Positions 1 to 5,744 of a stretch of DNA of 7,400 nt are shown one piece after another (the stretch's first letter is position 1; every line of letters begins with the position of its first letter). Both the position numbers and the translations under genes were made by a program. The notes beneath the pieces were generated by a model that was not told the DNA's origin, searched no databases, and saw only the letters and a program-made list of their open reading frames with translations. This DNA comes from an uncultured Selenomonadaceae bacterium (GTDB taxonomy: Bacteria > Bacillota > Negativicutes > Selenomonadales > Selenomonadaceae), in the NCBI GenBank assembly GCA_945637225.1, contig CALZDE010000101.1:1-7400 (forward strand), written 5' to 3'.

Positions 1-226
1 TAGCAGCCTTTGCAGCAACCTCTGCTGCCATCTGAGCTGCGAATGGAGTGCTCTTACGGGAACCACGGAAACCGAGGCCACCTGCACTAGCCCAGGAAAG
101 TGCATTACCATTCTTATCAGTTAAGGTAACGATGGTATTGTTAAAGGTGGAGCTGATATGAGCTACACCGTATTCTATGTTCTTGCGGTCCTTCTTCTTA
201 GGACGTACAGTTTTCTTTACTGCCAC
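1..226 (-). CDS. rpsK: 30S ribosomal protein S11 (N-terminal part, cut by window edge)
   Basis: S11 is a small-subunit platform protein that lines the mRNA exit region near the 3' end of 16S rRNA, beside S7, S18 and S21. About 75 N-terminal codons are visible of a family length near 129. They show the basic start (MAVKKTVRPKKKDRK), then the conserved HISSTFNNTIVTLTD strand and the NALSWASAGGLGFRGSRKSTPFAAQ segment, which are diagnostic for S11. The start is a GTG codon at 224-226, chosen because the alignable N-terminus begins there and a GGGAGGG ribosome binding site lies about 7 nt upstream. Only 17 nt separate it from the rpsM stop, so the two are almost certainly cotranscribed at the head of the alpha operon (usually followed by rpsD, rpoA and rplQ, here outside the window). 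Confidence 0.97.
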   Translation of the reverse strand, partial: MAVKKTVRPKKKDRKNIEYGVAHISSTFNNTIVTLTDKNGNALSWASAGGLGFRGSRKSTPFAAQMAAEVAAKAA

Positions 227-243
227 TCTTTAGCCCTCCCTTA

Positions 244-615
244 TTACTTTTTCTTACCTGCAACGACCTTCTTAGGGCCCTTGCGAGTACGTGCGTTGTT
301 CTTGGTGTTCTGTCCGCGAACTGGGAGACCCATGCGATGACGGCGACCACGATAGCAGCCGATCTCAACGAGTCGCTTAATATTAAGGGATCTCTCACGA
401 CGCAGGTCACCCTCAACGATGATATTATTCTTATCCAAGTATTCGCGAATCTTAGCAACATCTTCCTCAGAAACCTCACGAGCGCGGGTATCTGGGTTGA
501 TCTCCAGAGCCTTCAGGATATCCTGAGAGGTCTTCAGACCAATACCATAGATGTATGTTAATGCAATTTCAATTCTCTTATCACGTGGCAAATCTACACC
601 GGCAATACGTGCCAT
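244..615 (-). CDS. rpsM: 30S ribosomal protein S13
   Basis: S13 sits in the head of the 30S subunit, contacts 16S rRNA and S19, and forms intersubunit bridges with 23S rRNA and L5; its tail reaches towards the P-site tRNA. The 123-residue product has the usual length. It starts MARIAGVDLPRDKRIEIALTY, which covers the conserved N-terminal helix, and continues with the YGIG helix-turn element (residues 23-26). The C-terminal half carries the RGRRHRMGLPVRGQ motif and the basic tail with NTKNNARTRKG. An AAGGAGG ribosome binding site lies about 10 nt before the ATG. It is the second alpha-operon gene after rpmJ. Nothing in it looks unusual. Confidence 0.98.
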   Translation of the reverse strand: MARIAGVDLPRDKRIEIALTYIYGIGLKTSQDILKALEINPDTRAREVSEEDVAKIREYLDKNNIIVEGDLRRERSLNIKRLVEIGCYRGRRHRMGLPVRGQNTKNNARTRKGPKKVVAGKKK

Positions 616-643
616 TCGAAAAGCACCTCCTTCTTAATTCTTA

Positions 644-757
644 TCAGCCCTGACGCTGCTTATGCTTTGGGTTCTCGCAAATTACCATTACGTGACCCTT
701 GCGCTTAATTACCTTGCACTTCTCACAAATTGGTTTAACCGAAGGTTTAACTTTCAT
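644..757 (-). CDS. rpmJ: 50S ribosomal protein L36 (zinc-binding form)
   Basis: L36 is the smallest large-subunit protein; it stabilises 23S rRNA near the peptidyl transferase and L16 region. The gene encodes 37 residues (MKVKPSVKPICEKCK to PKHKQRQG, ending in TGA). Cys11, Cys14, Cys27 and His32 form the CCCH zinc ribbon, so this is the zinc-requiring C+ paralogue normally found in the spc/alpha cluster rather than the zinc-free form. An AAAGGGG ribosome binding site lies about 9 nt before the ATG. The gene lies between infA and rpsM, with about 51 nt to infA and 28 nt to rpsM, the standard Bacillota order. Confidence 0.97.
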   Translation of the reverse strand: MKVKPSVKPICEKCKVIKRKGHVMVICENPKHKQRQG

Positions 758-808
758 TGCGTTATGCCCCTTTCTTACACGATACGTGAGCCGCAAGCCC
801 AACGAGAG

Positions 809-1027
809 TTATTTAAAACGATAAGTGATACGGCCACGAGTTAAGTCATATGGAGTAAGCTCAATAGTGACCTTATCCCCTGGCAGGATGCGTATAAAAT
901 TCATACGAATCTTACCGGAAACATGTGCCAGGACAACATGACCGTTTTCCAGCTCCACCTGAAACATTGCATTTGGCAGTGCTTCAAGTACCTTGCCCTC
1001 AACTTCTATAACATCTTGCTTAGACAT
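809..1027 (-). CDS. infA: Translation initiation factor IF-1
   Basis: IF-1 binds the ribosomal A site in the 30S initiation complex and works with IF-2 and IF-3 to select initiator tRNA. The 72-residue product is the canonical length and is a single OB fold of the S1 type. Recognisable segments are MSKQDVIEVEGKV, LPNAMFQVELENGHVVLAHVSGK, and the C-terminal GDKVTIELTPYDLTRGRITYR, all typical of bacterial IF-1. A TAAGGAGC ribosome binding site lies about 12 nt before the ATG, slightly long spacing. The gene is preceded by a 91-nt gap after adk that contains a potential hairpin able to compete for this ribosome binding site (see the separate entry). In most Bacillota map lies between adk and infA; it is absent here. 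Confidence 0.98.
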   Translation of the reverse strand: MSKQDVIEVEGKVLEALPNAMFQVELENGHVVLAHVSGKIRMNFIRILPGDKVTIELTPYDLTRGRITYRFK

Positions 1028-1038
1028 AGGTGGAAAAA

Positions 1039-1092
1039 GCTCCTTATTATTACAAACTTCAGGAAAGGAGGCCGCAGGAAGCAGCCTTTTCC
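1039..1092 (-). promoter_or_regulatory. Candidate infA leader RNA structure
   Basis: In the transcribed direction, positions 1092-1062 can fold as GGAAA-A-GGCTGC, loop TTCCT, GCGGCC-TCC-TTTCC. One pair in the stem is G-U, meaning it folds better as RNA on this strand than on the other. No U-run follows, so it is not a standard terminator. The 3' arm contains CTCCTT (1070-1065), which is exactly complementary to the AAGGAG of the infA ribosome binding site (1045-1040). The arm could therefore pair either within the hairpin or with the ribosome binding site. This is visible complementarity only; whether it regulates IF-1 synthesis is inference. Confidence 0.35.
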
Positions 1093-1118
1093 CGGTAAGC
1101 GTTTATGTTTAAAATCTA

Positions 1119-1763
1119 TTACTTATTAAGTAACTCAACAATGTCCTCATAAACCTTGTTGATTTCCTGTCTGCCGTCTACCTCGACATAAAGACCAGCA
1201 TTCTTGTAATACTCAATCAGAGGCCTGGTGCTGGACTCATACACTGATAAACGATTCTTCATTGTTTCCTCAGTGTCATCAGCACGCTGGAACAATTCGC
1301 CACCGCACATATCGCAAACGCCGTCCTTCTTGGAAGGATTAAACTTAACGTGATATGTAGCTCCGCAGAACTTGCAGATACGACGGCCAACTGCTCTCTC
1401 AACGAGGTCAGCTGCTGGTACATTTACGTTCAGCGCACACTTCAGCTCAATGCCAACTTCCTTAAGGATTTTGGTCAGAGCATCAGCCTGATCTACTGTA
1501 CGAGGGAAACCATCCAGAATGAAACCTCTCTTGCAATCGTCCTTAGCAAGACGCTCACGAACGATACCTACAGTAATTTCATCTGGTACCAGATTTCCGG
1601 CATCCATACATGCCTTTGCCTTCTTACCCAGTTCGGTTCCTTCCTTAATAGCAGCACGGAACATGTCGCCAGTAGAAATATGTGGAATCTCGAACTCTTT
1701 AACTATGTTAGCCGCCTGAGTGCCTTTGCCAGCACCTGGAGGCCCCATTAATAAGATATGCAT
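1119..1763 (-). CDS. adk: Adenylate kinase, zinc-lid type
   Basis: This cytoplasmic enzyme catalyses ATP + AMP = 2 ADP and balances adenine nucleotide pools. The 214-residue protein is full length. The P-loop GPPGAGKGT is at residues 7-15, the AMP-binding STGDMFR at 30-36, and the DGFPRT motif at 84-89, with RADD at 160-163. The LID domain carries Cys130, Cys133, Cys150 and Cys153 in two CX2C pairs, the structural zinc site of long-type Gram-positive adenylate kinases. An AAGGGGAG ribosome binding site lies about 7 nt before the ATG, and the gap from the secY stop is 25 nt. Its place directly after secY is the standard spc-operon order. The next gene is infA, not map. Confidence 0.98.
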   Translation of the reverse strand: MHILLMGPPGAGKGTQAANIVKEFEIPHISTGDMFRAAIKEGTELGKKAKACMDAGNLVPDEITVGIVRERLAKDDCKRGFILDGFPRTVDQADALTKILKEVGIELKCALNVNVPAADLVERAVGRRICKFCGATYHVKFNPSKKDGVCDMCGGELFQRADDTEETMKNRLSVYESSTRPLIEYYKNAGLYVEVDGRQEINKVYEDIVELLNK

Positions 1764-1788
1764 TTGGCTACTCCCCTTATTACGTCCC

Positions 1789-3045
1789 TTACTTCATGAA
1801 TCCCTGGTATTTACGCATTACTACCATAGACTCAATCTGTTTCATTGTATCAAGGCCAACGCCTACAACAATGAGCAAGGCAGTTCCACCGAAATTTACG
1901 CCCTCAATGTGGGTTGCCCCTGCAAGGAAGGTTGGCAGAATTGCAATGAACGCCAGGAAAAATGCGCCAGCCAGAGTAATTCGGGTCAAAACATGATCTA
2001 GATATTCAGCGGTTGCCTCACCAGGACGAATGCCCGGAATAAAGCCACCGTGTTTTTTCAGGTTCTCTGCCATATCCGATATCTTTACAGTAACCGCGGT
2101 ATAAAAATACGTGAAGAAGATAATCAGCAATGCGTACATTGTTGATTGTAGCGGTGTACCCCACGCAAAATAACCGGCGAAAGTTTTTACCCAGGGGATA
2201 TCAATAAACTGGGCAATGGTTACTGGAAACATCAGCACGGATGACGCAAAGATTATTGGAATTACACCCGCCTGATTAACTTTCAGAGGGATGTGACTGG
2301 AATTGCCGCCGTAAGCTTTTGCGCCGACAACCCGCTTTGCATAAGTGATGGGAATCCTGCGATGCGCCGTATGTACCGCAATAACGAATACAATCATGGC
2401 TATCGCTACTACTGCAAAGAAGAACACATTAAAATAACTAATTGTTCCTGCCTGCAGATATTGGTAAATCTTTACTAGGTTTGCTGGGAGGGCTGCTACG
2501 ATACCAGCGAAGATAATCAGTGAAATACCATTACCAACGCCACTAGCCGTAATCTGCTCGCCTACCCACATTAAAAATACTGTACCTGCGGTCAACGTGA
2601 TTGCAATAATCAGTATTGATACAGGATTAGGATTCAATATTGCTGCCTTCAAACCAATGGACATGCCTATAGCCTGAAGGAATGCTAATGCTACCGTAAG
2701 ATAACGGGTGAGCTTGGTGGTTTTCTTATGCCCCTCTTCGCCTTCCTTCGACCACTGCTCCAGAGTAGGAATTACGACATTCAACAGCTGGATTATAATC
2801 GAAGCATTGATATAAGGCGTAATACTCATGGCAAATATTGAGAATTTGCTGAGCGCACCACCGGAGAACATATCCATCAGACCGAAGAGACTGCCATTAT
2901 TGAACAATTCCTCGATAACTGCCGGATTTACACCAGGAACAGGTATATGAGTACCCATTCTGAATACAGCAAACATAATCAGAGTAAATGTGATCTTTTG
3001 CCTTAGCTCCGGGATCCTGAATATATTAGATAGGGCTGAAAACAA
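1789..3045 (-). CDS. secY: Protein translocase subunit SecY
   Basis: SecY is the central pore of the SecYEG translocon in the cytoplasmic membrane; it passes unfolded secretory proteins out with SecA and inserts membrane proteins with ribosomes. The 418-residue protein has the ten hydrophobic segments expected and family-typical length. Landmarks include the TM1 region around residues 18-36, the plug/TM2 segment at about 60-90 (SGGALSKFSIFAMSITPYI), the cytoplasmic loop with RRIPITYAKR at 229-238, and GFIPGIRPGEAT at 334-345 before the last pair of helices, the loop that contacts SecA and the ribosome. The start is TTG at 3043-3045, one nucleotide after the rplO stop, giving the normal MFSALSNIFRIPELR N-terminus and implying translational coupling to rplO. 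Confidence 0.98.
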   Translation of the reverse strand: MFSALSNIFRIPELRQKITFTLIMFAVFRMGTHIPVPGVNPAVIEELFNNGSLFGLMDMFSGGALSKFSIFAMSITPYINASIIIQLLNVVIPTLEQWSKEGEEGHKKTTKLTRYLTVALAFLQAIGMSIGLKAAILNPNPVSILIIAITLTAGTVFLMWVGEQITASGVGNGISLIIFAGIVAALPANLVKIYQYLQAGTISYFNVFFFAVVAIAMIVFVIAVHTAHRRIPITYAKRVVGAKAYGGNSSHIPLKVNQAGVIPIIFASSVLMFPVTIAQFIDIPWVKTFAGYFAWGTPLQSTMYALLIIFFTYFYTAVTVKISDMAENLKKHGGFIPGIRPGEATAEYLDHVLTRITLAGAFFLAFIAILPTFLAGATHIEGVNFGGTALLIVVGVGLDTMKQIESMVVMRKYQGFMK

Positions 3046-3046
3046 C

Positions 3047-3487
3047 TCAGATCACCTCAATTTTGCCGCCTGCTGCAACAATCTTTTCCTCAGCACCCTT
3101 GGTGAAGCCGTTAGCTACAACAGTCAGCTTCTTAGTCAGCTCACCATTACCAAGGATACGAACACCATCACGAACGTTCTTCAGAATGCCGCTCTCTACT
3201 AATGCAACAGCATCAACAGTAGCACCATCCTCAAAACGATTCAGGGTCTCAACATTAACTTCGGCATAAACCTTAGCGAAAATGTTCTTGAAACCGCGCT
3301 TTGGAAGTCTACGGTACAGAGGCATCTGGCCGCCCTCAAAACCGGTACGAACGCCGCCGCCTGCACGGGACTTCTGACCCTTCTGGCCCTTGCCAGAGGT
3401 CTTGCCATTGCCGGAACCCAGACCACGACCTACACGGAAACGGGTCTTACGAGCGCCAGCTGCTGGAGCCAATTCATTTAACTGCAT
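3047..3487 (-). CDS. rplO: 50S ribosomal protein L15
   Basis: L15 is a late-assembly large-subunit protein whose extended N-terminal arm threads through 23S rRNA domains. The 146-residue product is of usual length. The glycine- and lysine-rich arm is clear: MQLNELAPAAGARKTRFRVG, then GLGSGNGKTSGKGQKGQKSR and GFEGGQMPLYRRLPKRGF, followed by a globular C-terminal half ending KIEVI. The ATG at 3485-3487 is chosen because the family starts MQL/MKL here and a GAGGAGG ribosome binding site lies 9 nt upstream; an in-frame TTG at 3505 falls inside that binding site and is not credible. It is 20 nt from rpmD and overlaps the secY ribosome binding site at its end. Confidence 0.97.
   Translation of the reverse strand: MQLNELAPAAGARKTRFRVGRGLGSGNGKTSGKGQKGQKSRAGGGVRTGFEGGQMPLYRRLPKRGFKNIFAKVYAEVNVETLNRFEDGATVDAVALVESGILKNVRDGVRILGNGELTKKLTVVANGFTKGAEEKIVAAGGKIEVI
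3050..3058 (-). promoter_or_regulatory. secY ribosome binding site inside rplO
   Basis: The sequence GAGGTGATC lies within the last codons of rplO and matches a long stretch of the complement of the 16S rRNA 3' end. It is placed correctly for the TTG start of secY (nine bases between GAGG and TTG). It decides the non-ATG start, since no in-frame ATG lies nearby and the family N-terminus aligns from this TTG. Confidence 0.8.
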
Positions 3488-3507
3488 TATATGAAACCTC
3501 CTCAATC

Positions 3508-3693
3508 TCAGGCCTGAACTTCTTCAACGGTAACGAGGTGGCAGATCTTCTTAATCTGACCGCGAGTAGCCTCGTTATCTGGAAGCTCTACTGAGGAATT
3601 CAACTTCTTAAGACCAATTGCCTTAACAGTATCACGCTGAGTAGCTGGTCTGCCAATCAGGCTTCTGGTAAGGGTAATCTTCAGCTTTGCCAT
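3508..3693 (-). CDS. rpmD: 50S ribosomal protein L30
   Basis: L30 is a small large-subunit protein that binds 23S rRNA near the 5S region. The 61-residue product has the bacterial length and the conserved core LKITLTRSLIGRPATQRDTV followed by LGLKK-like IGLKKLNSSVELPDN and the C-terminal GQIKKICHLVTVEE. An AGGAGG ribosome binding site lies 8 nt before the ATG and overlaps the end of rpsE (the gap is 15 nt). It sits between rpsE and rplO, the standard order. Some bacterial lineages lack L30, so its presence is a minor lineage marker. Confidence 0.97.
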   Translation of the reverse strand: MAKLKITLTRSLIGRPATQRDTVKAIGLKKLNSSVELPDNEATRGQIKKICHLVTVEEVQA

Positions 3694-3708
3694 ATCAACT
3701 ACCTCCTA

Positions 3709-4227
3709 TTAACCCAAAAGTTCCTGTACAGTCTTGCCACGGAGCTCAGCAACCTTTTCAGCCTGCTTTAACTGCTCAAGACCCTTCAAGGTTGCACGAA
3801 CCATGTTATTAGGGTTGGAAGAACCCAGGGACTTGGTCAGAATGTCGTGGATGCCAGCAAGCTCAAGCACTGCACGTGCAGGACCGCCAGCGATTACACC
3901 GGTACCTTTAGCAGCAGGCTTTAACAGCACGCGGCCAGCACCGAATACACCCAGCATCTCATGTGGGATGGTGGTATCCTTCAGGGATACATTTACCAGA
4001 TTCTTCTTAGCGTCTTCAACGCCCTTGCGGATCGCCTCTGGAACCTCAGCAGCCTTGCCGAGACCAGCACCAACGCGACCCTTCTTGTCGCCTACAACAA
4101 CCAGTGCACTGAAGGAGAAACGGCGGCCGCCCTTTACAACCTTGGCTACACGGTTAATGTAAACAACTTTTTCCTCGAACTCAGAAACTTCTTCATTTCT
4201 GCGCTCTTTGTTGTCAAACTTAGCCAT
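3709..4227 (-). CDS. rpsE: 30S ribosomal protein S5
   Basis: S5 lies on the solvent side of the 30S subunit near the mRNA entry channel, contacts S4 and S8, and influences decoding fidelity and spectinomycin response. The 172-residue protein has the N-terminal double-stranded RNA-binding-like domain with VYINRVAKVVKGGRRFSFSA at residues 22-41, then VVVGDKKGRVGAGLGKA, and the C-terminal ribosomal fold with GVFGAGRVLLKPA and GTGVIAGGPARAVLELAGI. The loop residues KGGRR at 32-36 look wild type. An AAGGAGG ribosome binding site lies 7 nt before the ATG. The spacing to rplR upstream is 21 nt. Confidence 0.98.
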   Translation of the reverse strand: MAKFDNKERRNEEVSEFEEKVVYINRVAKVVKGGRRFSFSALVVVGDKKGRVGAGLGKAAEVPEAIRKGVEDAKKNLVNVSLKDTTIPHEMLGVFGAGRVLLKPAAKGTGVIAGGPARAVLELAGIHDILTKSLGSSNPNNMVRATLKGLEQLKQAEKVAELRGKTVQELLG

Positions 4228-4248
4228 TCATGTACCTCCTTTGCAATA

Positions 4249-4608
4249 TTAGAACTTGAGGCCAGCTTCACGAGCTGCCTCAGCCAGGGCAGCTACACGG
4301 CCCTGATACACATAACCGCCGCGGTCAAATACAACCTCGGTGATACCCTTCTCCAGGGCACGCTTTGCAACGGTTTCGCCGATAGCCTTAGCAGCTGCGA
4401 CATTACCACCGTAATTCTCAAAGCCCTTGTCCTTGGAGCTAGCGGATACCAGAGTTACACCCTTGACATCGTCGATTACCTGTGCGTAGATATTGCTCAG
4501 GCTGCGGAATACATTGAGACGTGGTCTCTCTGCAGTGCCGGAAATGTGGTTGCGTACACGAAGGTGACGCTTAACACGTGCCTTATTCTTATCTTCCTTA
4601 ACGAACAC
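4249..4608 (-). CDS. rplR: 50S ribosomal protein L18
   Basis: L18 binds 5S rRNA and, with L5, anchors it to the central protuberance of the 50S subunit. The 119-residue product is of usual length, with the basic N-terminus (KARVKRHLRVRNHISGTAERPRL split over residues 9-31), the NVFRSLSNIYAQVIDD strand, LVSASS, and the C-terminal FDRGGYVYQGRVAALAEAARE motif that is diagnostic for L18. The start is GTG at 4606-4608, supported by an AAGGAG ribosome binding site about 9-10 nt upstream and by the family N-terminus. It is 24 nt from rplF. Confidence 0.97.
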   Translation of the reverse strand: MFVKEDKNKARVKRHLRVRNHISGTAERPRLNVFRSLSNIYAQVIDDVKGVTLVSASSKDKGFENYGGNVAAAKAIGETVAKRALEKGITEVVFDRGGYVYQGRVAALAEAAREAGLKF

Positions 4609-4632
4609 TGTAGGTCGCTCCTTTCTGTTAAA

Positions 4633-5184
4633 TTACTTCTTGCCCTTAGCGCCAGCTTTACCAACCTTACGGCGGATATGCTCACCCTCGTACTTGATAC
4701 CCTTGCCCTTATATGGCTCAGGACGACGGTACTCACGAATCTTTGCTGCGATTGCGCCAACAGCTTCCTTGTCGATACCAGAGATAACAATCTTGGTAGC
4801 AGATGGTGCTTCAAAATTGATACCAGTAGGTGGCTCAACAACTACAGGATGGGAGAAACCCAGTGACAGATTCAGGTTCTTGCCCTGCTTCTGTGCTCTG
4901 TAACCAACACCGTTGATTTCCAGAGTCTTGGAGAAACCTTCCTTAACACCGATTACCATGTTGTTTAACAGGGTACGGGTAAGACCATGAAGGGATCTAT
5001 GGTCCTTATTGTCGGATGGACGGGTTACAGTCAGAACGCCATCCTCCAGCTTAATGCTCATGTCCTGATGAAGGGTACGAGTGAGTTCGCCCTTAGGACC
5101 CTTTACAGTCACCTTGTTGCCGTCCTCAATCTTTACAGTTACGTCAGATGGAACAGTAATAGGTGCTCTACCGATTCTTGACAT
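4633..5184 (-). CDS. rplF: 50S ribosomal protein L6
   Basis: L6 sits near the sarcin-ricin loop and the base of the L7/L12 stalk, in the region where elongation factors bind. The 183-residue protein has the duplicated L6 fold: MSRIGRAPITVPSDV opens the first repeat, and GVGYRAQ with the LGFSHPVV strand marks the second. The C-terminal RRPEPYKGKGIKY motif is the classical L6 signature, followed by a basic tail ending in KGKK. A GGAGG ribosome binding site lies 7 nt before the ATG. The gap to rpsH is 24 nt, consistent with cotranscription. Confidence 0.98.
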   Translation of the reverse strand: MSRIGRAPITVPSDVTVKIEDGNKVTVKGPKGELTRTLHQDMSIKLEDGVLTVTRPSDNKDHRSLHGLTRTLLNNMVIGVKEGFSKTLEINGVGYRAQKQGKNLNLSLGFSHPVVVEPPTGINFEAPSATKIVISGIDKEAVGAIAAKIREYRRPEPYKGKGIKYEGEHIRRKVGKAGAKGKK

Positions 5185-5208
5185 CTTTACACCTCCAGAC
5201 GTTATGAA

Positions 5209-5607
5209 TTACCATACATAAGCGATTACTTCGCCGCCAAGACCAGCCTTACGAGCATCACGATCGCACATGATACCCTTAGAGGTGGAAATGATAGCAG
5301 TGCCCAGGCCGCCCATTACGCGAGGCAGCTCGTCAGCCTTTGCATACTGACGGAGACCAGGCTTAGAAACACGCTTTAAGCCGGTAATTACCTTCTCACG
5401 ATTCTTGCCATACTTCAGGGTCAGAGTCAAAACACCCTGCTTGCCATCCTCAGTGAAGGTGATGTCCTTAATGTAGCCCTCTTCCTTCAGAACGCCAGCA
5501 ATAGCCTTCTTAATGTTGGAAGCAGGAATATCTACCTTTTCATGATAGACAGAGTTCGCATTGCGAATGCGGGTCAATAAGTCTGCGATAGGATCAGTCA
5601 TTACCAT
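5209..5607 (-). CDS. rpsH: 30S ribosomal protein S8, first gene of this operon segment
   Basis: S8 binds helix 21 of 16S rRNA and is a primary assembly protein of the 30S platform; in E. coli it also represses the spc operon. The product has TDPIADLLTRIRNAN at its N-terminus and the C-terminal STSKGIMCDRDARK and GGEVIAYVW, all diagnostic for S8. Two ATGs are available: 5605-5607 (MVMTDP, 133 residues) and 5599-5601 (MTDP, 131 residues, the commoner family start). AGGAGG lies 13 nt before the first and 19 nt before the second, so I take the first. Unlike in most Bacillota, rpsN is not upstream; a promoter is. Confidence 0.95.
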   Translation of the reverse strand: MVMTDPIADLLTRIRNANSVYHEKVDIPASNIKKAIAGVLKEEGYIKDITFTEDGKQGVLTLTLKYGKNREKVITGLKRVSKPGLRQYAKADELPRVMGGLGTAIISTSKGIMCDRDARKAGLGGEVIAYVW

Positions 5608-5709
5608 AGTAAACCGATATCCTCCTTTCAAATAATGGTGATTAGCTTCTTTGACTGCCCGTTTCCCACTATTCAAGATAGCAAGGACATGGCGGCCAAA
5701 CGCTTACCT
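5608..5709 (-). promoter_or_regulatory. rpsH 5' leader with potential hairpin
   Basis: About 100 nt lie between the predicted transcription start and rpsH, long for a simple leader. In the transcript, 5685-5678 (CTTGCTAT) can pair with 5672-5665 (ATAGTGGG) through a 5-nt loop, with three G-U pairs. An outer five-base pairing CGTTT (5702-5698) with AAACG (5664-5660) could close it. No U-run follows. The leader might bind an autoregulatory ribosomal protein, but I do not recognise a known leader class. Confidence 0.3.
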
Positions 5710-5714
5710 AAAAT

Positions 5715-5743
5715 AATATAGCAGGGATTAAGCCTCCTGTCAA
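5715..5743 (-). promoter_or_regulatory. Sigma-70/sigma-A type promoter for the rpsH operon
   Basis: Reading in the minus direction, a perfect -35 TTGACA (5743-5738) is followed by a 17-bp spacer and a -10 TATATT (5720-5715). Transcription would start near 5709-5708, giving a leader of about 100 nt before rpsH. Three T-runs on the plus strand (A-tracts on the minus strand), centred near 5750, 5760 and 5770, lie just upstream of the -35 and resemble an UP element of a highly expressed gene. The near-consensus hexamers and exact spacing make this the strongest promoter signal in the window. Confidence 0.85.
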
Positions 5744-5744
5744 T

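Noticed and set aside
1094..1107. The 11-mer GGTAAGCGTTT occurs here on the plus strand and on the minus strand in the rpsH leader (5708-5698)
   Set aside because: It is a single pair of short matches in opposite orientation relative to the downstream genes, without flanking similarity; chance is the simpler explanation.
1720..2001. Plus-strand open frame antisense to adk and secY
   Set aside because: Both genes on the other strand are unmistakable, and the translation looks like a shadow frame without a domain.
3961..4866. Plus-strand open frame of 301 codons across rpsE, rplR and rplF
   Set aside because: It lies antisense to three certain ribosomal protein genes, has no ribosome binding site or family resemblance, and arises from their codon use.
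5630..5670. Possible relic of the rpsN 3' end in the rpsH leader (VKEAN against the VKKASW ending of S14)
   Set aside because: Only three or four residues agree, the zinc-finger region of S14 is absent, and such a match is expected by chance.
5608..5676. Extension of rpsH upstream to a 155-residue protein
   Set aside because: The extra residues do not belong to S8, lie before the AGGAGG ribosome binding site, and fall in the leader.
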